DNA from: Vibrio japonicus
GTDB taxonomy: Bacteria; Pseudomonadota; Gammaproteobacteria; Enterobacterales; Vibrionaceae
Assembly (NCBI RefSeq): GCF_024582835.1
Contig: NZ_CP102096.1
Span: forward strand, 1,984,001 to 2,048,000
Direction of reading: 5' to 3'
Length of the DNA: 64,000 bases
A model generated the notes under the pieces. That model saw nothing but the letters and a program-made list of their open reading frames with translations. It was not told the DNA's origin and searched no databases. Positions 7,303 through 17,520 of the stretch are shown here, piece by piece; position 1 is the first letter of the stretch, and each line of letters starts with the position of its first letter. Made by a program: the position numbers and the translations under genes.

Positions 7303-10300
7303 TTAACCAAGGTTCTTACGTGCGTTTTGGAACATACGCATCCAAGCGCCATTTTCACCCCATCCCTCTGGAGACCAAGAGTTTGCAACCGTACGGAATA
7401 CACGCTCTGGGTGAGGCATCATAATGGTTACACGACCGTCAGCAGTTGTTAAGCCAGTAATCGCATTTGGCGAACCATTCGGGTTGTTCGGGTATTGTTG
7501 CGTTGGGTTACCGTTATTATCAACGTAACGTAGTGCCACAGTACCTGACGCTTCAATTGCGTTTAGGTGCTCACCGTCACGTACTTCTACACGACCTTCA
7601 CCGTGAGAAACTGCGATAGGCATACGTGAGCCTGCCATGCCATCGAAGAACACAGAATCGGACTTCTGTACTTCAACTAGGCTAAAGCGCGCTTCAAAAC
7701 GCTCAGATTCGTTGCGAACAAAACGTGGCCACAAGTCTGCACCTGGGATAAGTTCTTTCAGGTTAGAAAGCATCTGACAACCGTTACACACACCTAGAGA
7801 GAATGTCTCTTCACGGTTGAAGAACGCTTGGAACTGCTCACGAGCTTGTGCGTTAAACAGGATAGACTTCGCCCAACCTTCACCCGCGCCTAGTACGTCA
7901 CCATAAGAGAAGCCACCACAAGCCACCAGACCTTGGTACTCTTCCAACACTGCTTGACCTGTTAGAATATCGCTCATGTGGATATCAGTCGCTTCAAAAC
8001 CAGCACGGTCAAACGCCGCCGCCATTTCAACGTGAGAGTTAACACCTTGCTCACGCAGAATCGCCATCTTAGGTTTCGCGCCTTTCGCAATGTAAGGTGC
8101 TGCGATATCTTCGTTGACATCAAAACTTAGAGATACATTCAGACCTGGGTCAGTGTTGTCTTTCTTCGCTTCAAATTCTTGGTCTGCACATGCTGGGTTA
8201 TCACGTAGCGCCTGCATCTTATGCGTTGTTTCTGCCCAGATAACACGTAACTCTGTACGTGAACGCTCAAGTACAACCGAATCACCAGACGTGATAACAA
8301 AGTCGTCTGACGCATCAACTGAACCAATCACATGCGAACACGCTTCTAAACCGTTAGATGCTAGCGTTGATAGTACCGAATCCAGATCTTCATTCTTAAC
8401 TTGAACAACCGCGCCTAACTCTTCGTTAAATAGGACAGCCAAAGCATCGTCACCATTCTCTGCAGAAGAAAGACCAGCGATGTTCGCTTTTACGCCACAA
8501 TGACCAGCGAATGCCATCTCAGCAAGAGTAACAAACAAACCGCCGTCACCTTTATCGTGGTACGCCAGTAGCTTGTCTTGACGAACAAGCGTCTGCATTG
8601 CATCGAAGAAGCCTTTAAGCTGCTCTGCGTTATCTACGTCTGCTGGCTTGTCACCAAGTTGTTTGTAAACCTGTGCCAATGCCGTCGCACCTAAACGGTT
8701 CTTACCGTTACCTAAGTCAACAAGAACCAGTGAAGTGTCGCCTAGTCCTTCCAAGGTAGCAGGGGTACGAAGCTGCGGTGTCACTGTTTTACGGACGTCT
8801 TCTACACGACCAAAGGCTGTGATAACAAGAGACAGTGGAGAAGTGACTTCTTTGCTTTCGCCATTCTCTTCCCACTTGGTCTTCATTGACATTGAGTCTT
8901 TACCAACCGGGATAGTCAAACCTAGCGCCGGACATAGCTCTTCACCGACAGCTTTCACTGCTTCGTAAAGACCTGCATCTTCACCAGGGTGACCCGCTGG
9001 AGACATCCAGTTCGCAGACAGTTTAATGCGCTTGATATCACCAATGTCAGTCGCAGCGATGTTAGTTAGTGACTCACCAACAGCCAGACGAGCAGACGCG
9101 CCGAAGTCTAGTAGAGCAACCGGAGTACGCTCACCCATCGACATCGCTTCACCGTGGTATGTGTCGTAACTTGCCGCCGTAACTGCACAGTTCGCTACAG
9201 GAACCTGCCAAGGACCAACCATCTGATCACGAGCAACCAAACCTGTTACTGAGCGGTCACCGATAGTAATCAGGAACGTTTTCTCTGCAACCGTTGGCAG
9301 ACGAAGTACGCGATCTGCCGCTTCATTGATTTCGATACCGTCGCGAGTAATCGCCGGGCTATCTACTTTCAATGTCGTTGCTTCACGGTGCATCTTCGGT
9401 GTTTTACCAAGCAAGATATCCATTGGCATATCAATTGGTGTGTTATCGAAGTGAGAGTCTTCTAGCGTCAGATGACGCTCTTCTGTTGCCACACCAACCA
9501 CTGCGTAAGGTGCGCGCTCACGCTTACAGATTGCATCGAACGCTTCCATGTTTTCTGGTGCTACTGCAAGTACATAACGCTCCTGAGATTCGTTACACCA
9601 GATTTCCAGAGGGCTCATGCTCAATTCATCATTTGGTACATCACGTAGCTGGAACTTACCACCGCGCTCGCCGTCGTCACAAAGCTCAGGAAGTGCGTTA
9701 GAGATACCGCCCGCACCCACATCGTGGATAAATGCGATTGGGTTCTCTTCACCTAGCTGCCAACAACGGTCGATCACTTCCTGACAACGACGCTCCATCT
9801 CTGGGTTTTCACGTTGTACTGAAGCGAAGTCCAGATCTTCTGCAGATTGACCAGACGCCATTGAAGAAGCCGCACCGCCACCAAGACCGATGTTCATTGC
9901 AGGACCACCAAGTACGATTAGGCTCGCACCTACTGGGATCTCTTTCTTCTGAACGTGCTCGTCACGGATGTTACCCATACCACCAGCAATCATGATTGGC
10001 TTGTGGTAACCACGCACTTCTTCACCCGCGTGAGACGTCACTTTTTCTTCGTAGGTACGGAAGTAGCCTAGCAGGTTTGGACGACCAAATTCGTTGTTGA
10101 ATGCCGCGCCGCCTAGAGGACCTTCAAGCATGATGTCTAGTGCGTTTACGATACGACCCGGCTTACCGAAGTCTGTTTCCCACGGCTGTTCAAAACCAGG
10201 AATACGCAAGTTAGAAGTTGTGAAGCCAACCAGACCCGCTTTTGGCTTACCACCGATACCGGTCGCGCCTTCATCACGGATTTCACCGCCTGAGCCGGTT

Positions 10301-11226
10301 GATGCACCTGGCCATGGAGAGATAGCAGTTGGGTGGTTGTGCGTCTCTACCTTCATTAAGATGTGTGCATCTTCATGGTGGTATGTGTATTGACGAGATT
10401 TAGGATCTGGGAAGAAACGACCCACTTTCGACCCCGTCATTACCGCTGCGTTATCTTTGTAAGCAGACAGAACGTGGTCTGGTGTCGTTTCGAATGTGTT
10501 TTTGATCATCTTAAACAGAGACTTCTCTTGGTCTACGCCATCGATAGTCCAATCTGCATTAAAGATCTTGTGACGACAGTGCTCTGAGTTCGCCTGTGCA
10601 AACATCATCAGTTCAATGTCGTTCGGGTTACGACCAAGCTTAGTAAAGTTCTCTACCAAGTAATCAATTTCATCTTCTGCGAGTGCTAAGCCTAGGGAAA
10701 CGTTTGCTTCTTCAAGCGCAAGACGACCACCAGCCAAGATATCAACGTGTGCCACTGGTGCAGGTTCTGCAATGGTAAATAGTGCTGAAGCCGCTTCAAG
10801 TTCGGTGAATACCGTTTCCATCATACGGTCATGGATTAGTGACTTAATCACATCAACTTGCGCTTGAGACAGTTCAGATGTCGTCTCAACGTAGTAGGCT
10901 GTACCGCGCTCAAGACGCTTAACTTTGCCTAAACCACAGTTTTTAGCAATGTCGGTAGATTTTGAAGACCAAGGTGAGATAGTACCCGGACGAGGGGTAA
11001 CCAAAAGCAAAAGACCTTGAGGCTCGTGCTCTTCGATCGTAGGACCGTACGTTAGAAGTTTTTCTAACTTTTCTAACTCTGGCACGTCTAAATCAGCGGT
11101 AAGATCAGCAAAGTGCATAAACTCTGCGTAAATACCTGTTACAGGTAAGTCTTGTTCACGACAAAGTTCCAGTAGTTTATTAACACGAAACTCAGATAGA
11201 GCTGGGGAGCCACGCAAAATTCTCAT
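7303..11226 (-). CDS. purL: Phosphoribosylformylglycinamidine synthase (large fused PurL)
   Basis: Fourth purine step: FGAR, glutamine and ATP to FGAM. The protein has about 1307 residues, the fused form with synthetase and glutaminase in one chain. It starts [20 protein letters not shown] at 11226; an in-frame ATG seven codons upstream is less like the family. Visible elements are the [13 protein letters not shown] motif, the ATP-site segment [20 protein letters not shown], and the C-terminal class I amidotransferase domain. That domain has [12 protein letters not shown], the nucleophile Cys in GVCNGCQML, and the His/Glu of [10 protein letters not shown]. It is a single transcription unit with its own promoter, PurR box and terminator. 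Confidence 0.98.
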   Translation of the reverse strand: MRILRGSPALSEFRVNKLLELCREQDLPVTGIYAEFMHFADLTADLDVPELEKLEKLLTYGPTIEEHEPQGLLLLVTPRPGTISPWSSKSTDIAKNCGLGKVKRLERGTAYYVETTSELSQAQVDVIKSLIHDRMMETVFTELEAASALFTIAEPAPVAHVDILAGGRLALEEANVSLGLALAEDEIDYLVENFTKLGRNPNDIELMMFAQANSEHCRHKIFNADWTIDGVDQEKSLFKMIKNTFETTPDHVLSAYKDNAAVMTGSKVGRFFPDPKSRQYTYHHEDAHILMKVETHNHPTAISPWPGASTGSGGEIRDEGATGIGGKPKAGLVGFTTSNLRIPGFEQPWETDFGKPGRIVNALDIMLEGPLGGAAFNNEFGRPNLLGYFRTYEEKVTSHAGEEVRGYHKPIMIAGGMGNIRDEHVQKKEIPVGASLIVLGGPAMNIGLGGGAASSMASGQSAEDLDFASVQRENPEMERRCQEVIDRCWQLGEENPIAFIHDVGAGGISNALPELCDDGERGGKFQLRDVPNDELSMSPLEIWCNESQERYVLAVAPENMEAFDAICKRERAPYAVVGVATEERHLTLEDSHFDNTPIDMPMDILLGKTPKMHREATTLKVDSPAITRDGIEINEAADRVLRLPTVAEKTFLITIGDRSVTGLVARDQMVGPWQVPVANCAVTAASYDTYHGEAMSMGERTPVALLDFGASARLAVGESLTNIAATDIGDIKRIKLSANWMSPAGHPGEDAGLYEAVKAVGEELCPALGLTIPVGKDSMSMKTKWEENGESKEVTSPLSLVITAFGRVEDVRKTVTPQLRTPATLEGLGDTSLVLVDLGNGKNRLGATALAQVYKQLGDKPADVDNAEQLKGFFDAMQTLVRQDKLLAYHDKGDGGLFVTLAEMAFAGHCGVKANIAGLSSAENGDDALAVLFNEELGAVVQVKNEDLDSVLSTLASNGLEACSHVIGSVDASDDFVITSGDSVVLERSRTELRVIWAETTHKMQALRDNPACADQEFEAKKDNTDPGLNVSLSFDVNEDIAAPYIAKGAKPKMAILREQGVNSHVEMAAAFDRAGFEATDIHMSDILTGQAVLEEYQGLVACGGFSYGDVLGAGEGWAKSILFNAQAREQFQAFFNREETFSLGVCNGCQMLSNLKELIPGADLWPRFVRNESERFEARFSLVEVQKSDSVFFDGMAGSRMPIAVSHGEGRVEVRDGEHLNAIEASGTVALRYVDNNGNPTQQYPNNPNGSPNAITGLTTADGRVTIMMPHPERVFRTVANSWSPEGWGENGAWMRMFQNARKNLG

Positions 11227-11334
11227 GTGCTTAGGTCTCTTATGCAATTAATTAAGGTAGTATTGGAATAAATTCAGTCACTTATACTAAATCAAGTCGA
11301 ACTTATACCGATTCCACCTCTCCTTTGCGAGCGC

Positions 11335-11363
11335 ATTATATAGCAATTGTTTTTGTGATGTAA
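11335..11363 (-). promoter_or_regulatory. purL promoter
   Basis: On the minus strand TTACAT, a 17-bp spacer and a perfect TATAAT, followed by a GC-rich discriminator, about 110 bp upstream of the purL start. Confidence 0.75.
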
Positions 11364-11369
11364 CATCAA

Positions 11370-11385
11370 ACGCAACCGTTTGCGT
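11370..11385 (-). promoter_or_regulatory. PurR box of purL
   Basis: ACGCAACCGTTTGCGT is a consensus PurR operator, just upstream of the purL -35 hexamer. It is also 125 bp upstream of mltF on the other strand. Confidence 0.9.
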
Positions 11386-11510
11386 CATTTTTTTTGTCAA
11401 TTTTGAATTACACCAAAATCCGGACATAGGTTCGATTGCTTTCTCATTGTCTTGCCTTGTTATGACACTTTGATATAAATGCCTTACTGGATGTATGAGA
11501 TCGTTATTTA

Positions 11511-13118
11511 ATGAAAAAGTATTACCTTTCCCATCTACGCGCGTTTGCTTTAATAATAGTTAGCGCTTTGACACTGGCAGGCTGCCAAATCGAGTCTGAA
11601 CCTAAAAGTGATCTGGAGCAGATAAGAGAACGAGGCGTGCTGCGTGTTGGTACACTTAATAATCAGCTATCCTACTATATTGGCCCTGATGGCCCTGCGG
11701 GTCTGGATTATGAGTTAGCACGAGAGTTTGCTAACCAACTCGGCGTGAAGCTAGAAATGAAACCGGCTTATCGCGCATCGAGTCTTTATCCAGCACTTCT
11801 CAATGGCGAAATAGATATCATTGCCGCCGGATTGACACAATCTCCAGAGAGAATGAAGAGTTTCCGCCCTGGCCCTGCTTATTACTATGTCAGTCAGCAA
11901 GTCGTGTATAAGCAGGGCAAGTGGCGACCTAGAAACCTGGATCAGCTGCTAAACAAGCAAGCTGAACTGATAGAAAAAAATGAAGGGGACTCTGTTCTTC
12001 AGATTGTTGGCGATTCACATTTTAACCAAACGCTGAGTAATATCCATGCACAGCATCCAGAGTTTAGCTATGAAATAGATCAAGATGCCGATGTTAATGA
12101 CCTTCTTAAAAAAGTATCGGATGGAGACTTATCGTTTACTGTCGCAGACTCAGTAGAGGTTTCCCTTTCTCAACGCATCTACCCTGATATTGCTGTTGCC
12201 TTTGAGCTAACCGAAGACCAGCCAATTTCGTGGTTTTTAAAGCCCTCTCAAGATGAAAGCTTATATGCCCTCGTTATTGAGTTCTTTGGGAACATCAAAC
12301 AGTCTGGCGAGCTTGGCGCGCTTGAAGAGAAATACATAGGCCACATCGACTCTTTTGATTATGTTGATACACGTGCATTTATTCGCGCACTCGATTCTAA
12401 ACTACCTAAATGGTCATCGCTTTTCCAAAAATACTCTGAAGAGTTTGACTGGCGCTTAATTGCAGCGCTTGCTTATCAAGAATCTCATTGGAACCCTACC
12501 GCTAAATCACCGACTGGTGTGCGTGGTATGATGATGCTAACTCTACCGACTGCTAAAATTGTAGGGGTAACCAATCGCTTAGATCCTGAACAATCTGTTA
12601 AAGGCGGTGTCAAATACTTGCGCCGTATGGTTGATCGAATCCCCGACTCAATTGATGAACATGAGAAAATATGGTTTGCTCTTGCTTCATATAATGTTGG
12701 CTATGGTCATGTAATGGACGCGAGACGCTTGACGCGTAAGCAAGGCGCAAACCAGGATGCATGGTCCGATGTAAAAGACAGACTTCCTTTATTGCGTCAA
12801 CATGCCTATTACAGCCAGACCCGATACGGATACGCTCGTGGAGATGAGGCGAAGAATTACGTAGAAAATATTCGCAGGTACTATCAAAGCATTATCGGTC
12901 ATGTTGAGCAGCAGTCGGCTGAAGTTGACGCGGAGAATATGGACGACTTTACCGTCATTCAAATCCCAGAATCTGCTTTGTCGGGTGCGAACAATGTTTC
13001 TGCGGCTGATTCAAGCGATGAAACGCCCCCTAGCGAAGCCGTACCTAGTGAAGATATGTCTAGTGAAAATGGGCCAAACGAAACAATGTCGGATGAATCT
13101 ACGACTATCGAGAAGTAA
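11511..13118 (+). CDS. mltF: Membrane-bound lytic murein transglycosylase F
   Basis: A 535-residue outer-membrane lipoprotein that cleaves peptidoglycan glycan strands. A signal peptide with lipobox LAGC (Cys25) is followed by a periplasmic solute-binding-protein-like domain (about 40-270, RGVLRVGTLNNQLSYYIGPD and GLDYELAREFA). Then comes a Slt-type catalytic domain (about 300-460) with Glu in ALAYQESHWNP and the later ASYNVGYGHV and LPLLRQHAYY motifs. The last ~65 residues are acidic and low-complexity (repeated SED/SEN/NET), longer than in E. coli MltF and probably disordered. It is next to purL, as in other vibrios. Confidence 0.95.
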   Translation: MKKYYLSHLRAFALIIVSALTLAGCQIESEPKSDLEQIRERGVLRVGTLNNQLSYYIGPDGPAGLDYELAREFANQLGVKLEMKPAYRASSLYPALLNGEIDIIAAGLTQSPERMKSFRPGPAYYYVSQQVVYKQGKWRPRNLDQLLNKQAELIEKNEGDSVLQIVGDSHFNQTLSNIHAQHPEFSYEIDQDADVNDLLKKVSDGDLSFTVADSVEVSLSQRIYPDIAVAFELTEDQPISWFLKPSQDESLYALVIEFFGNIKQSGELGALEEKYIGHIDSFDYVDTRAFIRALDSKLPKWSSLFQKYSEEFDWRLIAALAYQESHWNPTAKSPTGVRGMMMLTLPTAKIVGVTNRLDPEQSVKGGVKYLRRMVDRIPDSIDEHEKIWFALASYNVGYGHVMDARRLTRKQGANQDAWSDVKDRLPLLRQHAYYSQTRYGYARGDEAKNYVENIRRYYQSIIGHVEQQSAEVDAENMDDFTVIQIPESALSGANNVSAADSSDETPPSEAVPSEDMSSENGPNETMSDESTTIEK

Positions 13119-13166
13119 ACCCTCTGATGAGCACTCAAAGATATTAATTTTGTAATAAAAGACTGG

Positions 13167-13248
13167 TATAACCCAGAATAACGAACGGCCAATAGCGAGA
13201 TTGAACACAAACTATTGGCTGAGTTGTGTCCCAATAGGAGATAACTTT
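13167..13248 (+). promoter_or_regulatory. Extended -10 promoter and structured 5' leader of the small basic gene
   Basis: An extended -10 element (TGGTATAAC, hexamer 13167-13172) predicts a start near 13179 and a ~70-nt leader. In the leader GCCAATAG (13188-13195) can pair with CTATTGGC (13212-13219). The same CTATTGG can instead pair with CCAATAG (13231-13237), which abuts the AGGAG ribosome site. ACACAA (13205-13210) can also pair with TTGTGT (13224-13229), crossing either stem to give a pseudoknot. The alternative pairings would expose or hide the ribosome site; the folding is inferred from complementarity only. Confidence 0.5.
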
Positions 13249-13383
13249 ATGCGTGGACGTAAACTGAAATCAAAACGAATCAACAAAACCGTTGCGTCAA
13301 ATCGCCGCAAACGAATGTTAAGTAACAATAAGAAAAAAGTAATTGCACGCCATCGCGCGTTTATGAAATTAATCAGCGATTAA
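13249..13383 (+). CDS. Small very basic protein, unrecognised
   Basis: A 44-residue protein starting MRGRKLKSKRINKTVASNRR, with AATAGGAG before its ATG (an upstream in-frame ATG has no ribosome site). Seventeen of the 44 residues are Lys or Arg and only one is acidic, so it almost certainly binds nucleic acid or anionic surfaces. It has no cysteines, no signal peptide and no membrane segment, and resembles the small basic tails of ribosome-associated proteins. I do not recognise the family. It has its own promoter, a structured leader and a terminator that also serves tadA, so it is a complete single-gene unit between mltF and tadA. Confidence 0.7.
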   Translation: MRGRKLKSKRINKTVASNRRKRMLSNNKKKVIARHRAFMKLISD

Positions 13384-13394
13384 ATCATCGATTG

Positions 13395-13422
13395 AGCAAA
13401 CACTTTCAACAAGGTGTTTGCT
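13395..13422. terminator. Bidirectional terminator between small basic gene and tadA
   Basis: AGCAAACAC pairs with GTGTTTGCT across a 10-base loop. The right arm reaches into the tadA stop codon. Confidence 0.6.
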
Positions 13423-13946
13423 TAACTCTCGCTATCACCTTCCCCTAATCGCTTAGCTTGCCTCTCCGCCTTTTTCTCTTTACGACGGCGCTTAAAAAAG
13501 CTCTGCAGTTGAGAGCGGCATTCCTCTTCTAACAAACCTTGCTCTACATCGGCATAGTGATAGGCAGCTTGATGTTCAAACAAGTTAAGCACCGTTCCCG
13601 CTGCACCAGCTTTGAGATCTGGAGCGCCAAACACAATTCTTTTGACTCGACTGTGCAACAATGCGCCCGCGCACATGGGACAAGGTTCTAACGTCACATA
13701 CAGAGTCGTATCCAGCAATCGATAATTTTCTAGCACCTGACCGGCTTGTCGCAATGTCTGCATCTCAGCGTGCGCTGTGGCATCATGTTGACCAATAGAC
13801 TGGTTCCAGCCCTCGGCGATCACCTTTCCATTTTTGACCAGCACGGCTCCAACGGGTACTTCTCCCTCCAATTCAGCTTGCTCTGCTAACTCAATGGCGC
13901 GGCGCATAAACTGTTCATCTTCAGGCGTAAAAAGTGACTCTGACAC
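13422..13946 (-). CDS. tadA: tRNA adenosine(34) deaminase
   Basis: Deaminates A34 of tRNA-Arg(ACG) to inosine. The protein has 174 residues; the start is GTG at 13946, seven bases after AGGA. The zinc site is His59-Ala-Glu61 (the Glu is the proton shuttle) and PCPMC with Cys89 and Cys92. FKRRRKEKKAERQAKR near the C-terminus is a basic tail likely to touch tRNA. The core (about 1-155) is of normal length. Located next to mltF as in other vibrios. Confidence 0.95.
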   Translation of the reverse strand: MSESLFTPEDEQFMRRAIELAEQAELEGEVPVGAVLVKNGKVIAEGWNQSIGQHDATAHAEMQTLRQAGQVLENYRLLDTTLYVTLEPCPMCAGALLHSRVKRIVFGAPDLKAGAAGTVLNLFEHQAAYHYADVEQGLLEEECRSQLQSFFKRRRKEKKAERQAKRLGEGDSES

Positions 13947-14023
13947 AGTGGAATCCTAATTCATTTTTTATAAAGGCTAGATGCGGCTAAGGATAACGGA
14001 AATCAAATATAAGAAAAACAAAA

Positions 14024-14047
14024 AGGCCCGTCTTGGTAGACGAGCCT
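14024..14047 (-). terminator. Terminator after the first AbgT gene
   Basis: Read leftward AGGCTCGTCT, loop, AGACGGGCCT followed by TTTTTG. Confidence 0.85.
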
Positions 14048-14072
14048 TTCATCAATACTGTTTCAGCCTAGC

Positions 14073-15632
14073 TTACATTGAGTAGGTATACGGCGCTTGA
14101 ATACCCAGTGGAATACCAATTGCCCAGTAACCTAGCAGGAAGATTGACCACCCAATCAGCATCGCGATTGAAAATGGCATCATCAGTGATGCAAGTGTGC
14201 CGATACCCGTCGATTTCACATAACGCTGGCAGTAAACCACAACCAGTGGGAAGAACACCATCAGAGGAGAAATGATATTTGAGACCGAGTCACCCACACG
14301 ATAAGCCGCCTGAGAAAGCTCTGGAGAAATCCCCACTGCCATCAACATTGGAACTAGGATAGGACCAATCAGCGCCCACTTTGCAGAAGCAGAACCAATC
14401 AATAAGTTTACAGCGGCAGTCAGCAGAATCATGCCCACAATCGTTGCTTCACCCGGAAGGTTCATCGCTTTAAGGCCTTGCGCGCCGTAAAGTGCCAACA
14501 TAGTACCGATGTTAGATTGAGCAAACGCTGAAAGGAATTGGGCACAAAAGAACGCCATTACGATGTAAGCGCCCATGGTCGACATGGTGTCTGCCATCGC
14601 CTTTACGATGTCGTTACTGGTTTTAAATGTGCCGGATACCTTACCGTAAACGTAGCCAGGAATAATGAACAAGATAAAGATCAGCGGCACAATCGACTTC
14701 ATGATAGGAGCAGAAAACGCCGTGATTTCACCTTCAGGTGAACGCAGTGCTGAGTTTTCAGGGATCAAAGCAAAAATCAGCAGAGCGATCCCCGCAAGCA
14801 TCGCCCAACCAGCATAACGGAATGCTTTAGATTCCAGCTCAGTAAAAGACCCTAGATCTGGCGCTTGCTCCGCATCTTTATCAATCGGTGTGTTTGCCAA
14901 ACGAGGCTCAATGATTTTCTCAGTCACATACCAGCCGATACCAACAATGAGAATTGAAGATAGGCCCGTAAAGAAGATGTTCGCCAAAGGGTTAACGATA
15001 TATTCAGGATCCAAAACCTGCGCGGCTGTTTGTGTAAAGCCAGCCAATAGAGGGTCAATACCTGAAGGAATGAAGTTTGCTGAGAAACCGCCTGATACAC
15101 CCGCGAATGCAGCAGCAATCCCGGCTAGTGGGTGGCGACCCGCAGCATGGAATATAATACCGCCCAGAGGAATAACAAGAACATAGCCTGCATCTGCTGC
15201 TGTGTGCGACACAATCGCAACTAAAATCAGCATCGGCGTTAACAGTTTTGCCGGGGTAAAGTTCAGCATTTTCTTAAGGCCTGTAGTAATAAAGCCTGAA
15301 GAATCTGCGACACCGACACCCAGCATTGCAACAAGAACGATACCCAAAGGCGCAAAACCTGTGAAGGTTTTAACCATGTTGGCCAAGAAGCTTGCTAAAG
15401 AGTCGCCAGTAAGAAGGTTGTTGATCGCAAGCACATCGCCAGTTCGAGGGTTAATCAGATCAAACGAAATGTTAGACAGTAACGCTGATGCGACCCAAGT
15501 AATAATTAATGCCCAAAAGAACAAAATAGCAGGATCTGGGATCTTGTTACCCGCACGTTCGATAAAATTCAAAAATCGGTCCATACCACTCGGCTTTGTA
15601 GCAGGACCTCTATTTACAGCTTGGTTACTCAT
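14073..15632 (-). CDS. AbgT family transporter (first of two)
   Basis: A 519-residue inner-membrane protein with about 12 hydrophobic segments. AbgT of E. coli takes up p-aminobenzoyl-glutamate; other members export sulfonamides. Family marks here are FTGFAPLGIVLVAMLGVGVAD (about 90-110), HPLAGIAAAFAGVSGGFSAN (about 165-185) and the C-terminal RVGDSVSNIISPLM. No AbgA/AbgB hydrolase gene lies beside it, so the substrate is open. A second, clearly diverged paralogue lies 3.6 kb to the right on the same strand, with the minor-pilin genes in between. Confidence 0.88.
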   Translation of the reverse strand: MSNQAVNRGPATKPSGMDRFLNFIERAGNKIPDPAILFFWALIITWVASALLSNISFDLINPRTGDVLAINNLLTGDSLASFLANMVKTFTGFAPLGIVLVAMLGVGVADSSGFITTGLKKMLNFTPAKLLTPMLILVAIVSHTAADAGYVLVIPLGGIIFHAAGRHPLAGIAAAFAGVSGGFSANFIPSGIDPLLAGFTQTAAQVLDPEYIVNPLANIFFTGLSSILIVGIGWYVTEKIIEPRLANTPIDKDAEQAPDLGSFTELESKAFRYAGWAMLAGIALLIFALIPENSALRSPEGEITAFSAPIMKSIVPLIFILFIIPGYVYGKVSGTFKTSNDIVKAMADTMSTMGAYIVMAFFCAQFLSAFAQSNIGTMLALYGAQGLKAMNLPGEATIVGMILLTAAVNLLIGSASAKWALIGPILVPMLMAVGISPELSQAAYRVGDSVSNIISPLMVFFPLVVVYCQRYVKSTGIGTLASLMMPFSIAMLIGWSIFLLGYWAIGIPLGIQAPYTYSM

Positions 15633-15878
15633 CGTAACTCCATAATGTGATGTTGTTGACTTAGACGTTTACGAATTATTATTTCAGCCGTCTTTCAGCC
15701 AAACATTCTATTCAAATCACATTATGAAAGCACAGTATTCCAGTGGTTTTTCTATGTTTAGAGATATATTTTGCAAAAATACAGTTTAAGATAAACAGCA
15801 TCAAAACATCTTATTATCTTTACCGACAACAACCCATAACCTCGTATTAACCTACTAGCGTTCATGAAGGCTTAGACT

Positions 15879-16289
15879 CTAACGCTTAAATTCACTATGA
15901 CTTGAAATCATGGATTCTAGCTGTACTGACTGAGAGACTCCTACTCGGTCTACCCAGCTAGTCGTTACGATAATGCTTTTCAACGACCCAGATATTGTTG
16001 GTGGCTCCACATCCCACTCCACGGTGTAAGCACCAGAAGTCTTAGTGCCAGATGTTATAGAATCAAAGTCAGTAATCGCGGTCAAAGAAATAGCAGAAGA
16101 TGCACCTCGAGTCCGAAACTCCTCCAGTTTTAATTCTGCTAAACGTAAAGCACTTACACTTTCAATTGCGTAATCAGACTGCCGCTCGATATGTACCTGT
16201 AATTTAGTCAGACCAAGTACTCCAATACCAACGAGTAAGAATGCGATAACGACTTCAAGTAAACTAAAGCCTTTCTGTTTACAGATCAT
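15879..16289 (-). CDS. pilV: Type IV minor pilin, PilV-like
   Basis: A 136-residue prepilin. The ATG at 16289 gives the leader MICKQKG followed by FSLLEVVIAFLLVGIGVLG, a classical prepilin peptidase site (G|F with Glu at +5) and hydrophobic N-terminal helix. The start codon overlaps the last bases of the PilX-like gene, so translation is coupled. It matches the PilV type by position and by the VLGLTKLQ stretch. Together with FimT, PilW and the PilX-like protein it should form the pilus tip-initiation complex. Confidence 0.82.
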   Translation of the reverse strand: MICKQKGFSLLEVVIAFLLVGIGVLGLTKLQVHIERQSDYAIESVSALRLAELKLEEFRTRGASSAISLTAITDFDSITSGTKTSGAYTVEWDVEPPTISGSLKSIIVTTSWVDRVGVSQSVQLESMISSHSEFKR

Positions 16290-17520
16290 TCCAAGACCCT
16301 CTAACCCATGAGACTTTTTTAATATCATTTGGGATAGATGCAGCATCAAACTCCAAGTCTACTGCACTCCCGAACACACTTAACCCGTTTTCTGTATCAA
16401 ACACATAACCACCTTTAGGCCTGAATGAGCCATGGCTGTAAAAGGTAAGTTTGGATTTTTCAGTAGCAGAGAGTCCCGTAAGAAACGCACTTGTTGATAA
16501 GTTCGACCACCTTGATGTCATATCAATACTTTTTATATCGGAGGTGAAAAGGTGGTATATCATGCCAGGAAACACATTCGTACCATTAGCAGTTAATAAA
16601 CCGTTTTCTATAACTAGTACTTTTGGGCTTGAACCTATTACTGACGCAGATAATTTTTGCCCATCTTTTAAATCACAGTCACCTGTAACCCAAACCTGAT
16701 TTTTTGATGCAAAAGCATTTTTAATTAACTCTTGGCAATTGCTAGTACTCCCACTTATTACTTCAAAATCACTCTTGACTGTGGCTATTTGACTGCGTGG
16801 ATATCCAAAAAAAGATTCAAAAGGGTCCAGAAATTCATCATAGACAAAATCATCCTCAAACATTTTCTCATCGCCGATGTAATGTGACTCATGCTCAGGA
16901 TCCATAGTGAGTCTATAATCGTTTACGCCTCTCGAATCATCACACTGTGCCTGCCCATCAACACACAAATCCGGACGCTGTGTATCAGTCAATTGGCTTG
17001 ATTTACAAATTTTCCCACTTGGATTTTTTGTCACAAATCCCCCCGCTAAAGAGAGCTTATGTTGGAAGCGTACGGAAATGCATGTGTCCGGTTCAACAAA
17101 TTCAGGGGTAAATGTGTAAGACCCCATTAGCTTTAGATCTGAGCGAGCTTGAATAGCACCAGTAGTGCGGCCTGACACCTTGATCTGCTTTTTTAACGTA
17201 ACTGTATCTGCAGTTGAAGAAACCAAAAAATGTTCTGGGTTTGTGATAGATTGAGTCACCGTCAAAGTACTCAAATCACAGGATGAATAATCTTGATCTG
17301 TAGGTAAGGTCGTTTTATAAAGTTTGTTTATGGAATATGCGCATTCTAGACCTGCCTCCGCTTTCCAGTGCGATTTCCGCATTTTTACTTCATTCTGCGC
17401 TACTTTAATCTGATAAAAGACACTTTTAGACAACGCCAAAGAAATGATCAGCGCCAATAACAGAATCACTGATGTGACCAACAAAGCGACATAGCCCCGT
17501 TGCCTAGCCTTCAATATCAT
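16279..17520 (-). CDS. PilX-like minor pilus protein, large
   Basis: A 413-residue protein starting MILKARQRGYVALLVTSVIL. The ATG at 17520 overlaps the pilW stop as ATGA and has AGGAATTGG upstream. The N-terminal helix follows RG|YVALLVTSVILLLALIISLAL, without the usual Glu at +5, as in PilX/PilK-type proteins. The long periplasmic part has eight or more cysteines (for example ECAYS, SSCD, DTCIS, KICKS, DLCVD, QCDD, NCQE, DCDL), suggesting several disulphides. It is more than twice the size of a normal minor pilin, so it may be a tip adhesin-like subunit; this is inference from size and position. Confidence 0.7.
   Translation of the reverse strand: MILKARQRGYVALLVTSVILLLALIISLALSKSVFYQIKVAQNEVKMRKSHWKAEAGLECAYSINKLYKTTLPTDQDYSSCDLSTLTVTQSITNPEHFLVSSTADTVTLKKQIKVSGRTTGAIQARSDLKLMGSYTFTPEFVEPDTCISVRFQHKLSLAGGFVTKNPSGKICKSSQLTDTQRPDLCVDGQAQCDDSRGVNDYRLTMDPEHESHYIGDEKMFEDDFVYDEFLDPFESFFGYPRSQIATVKSDFEVISGSTSNCQELIKNAFASKNQVWVTGDCDLKDGQKLSASVIGSSPKVLVIENGLLTANGTNVFPGMIYHLFTSDIKSIDMTSRWSNLSTSAFLTGLSATEKSKLTFYSHGSFRPKGGYVFDTENGLSVFGSAVDLEFDAASIPNDIKKVSWVRGSWNDL

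Noticed and set aside
9372..9995. Long + strand frames opposite purL
   Set aside because: Shadow of the strongly coding purL frame; no start signals and no recognisable protein.
15202..15645. 147-codon + strand frame opposite the first AbgT gene
   Set aside because: Antisense to a hydrophobic coding sequence, which often leaves the opposite frame open; no ribosome site.
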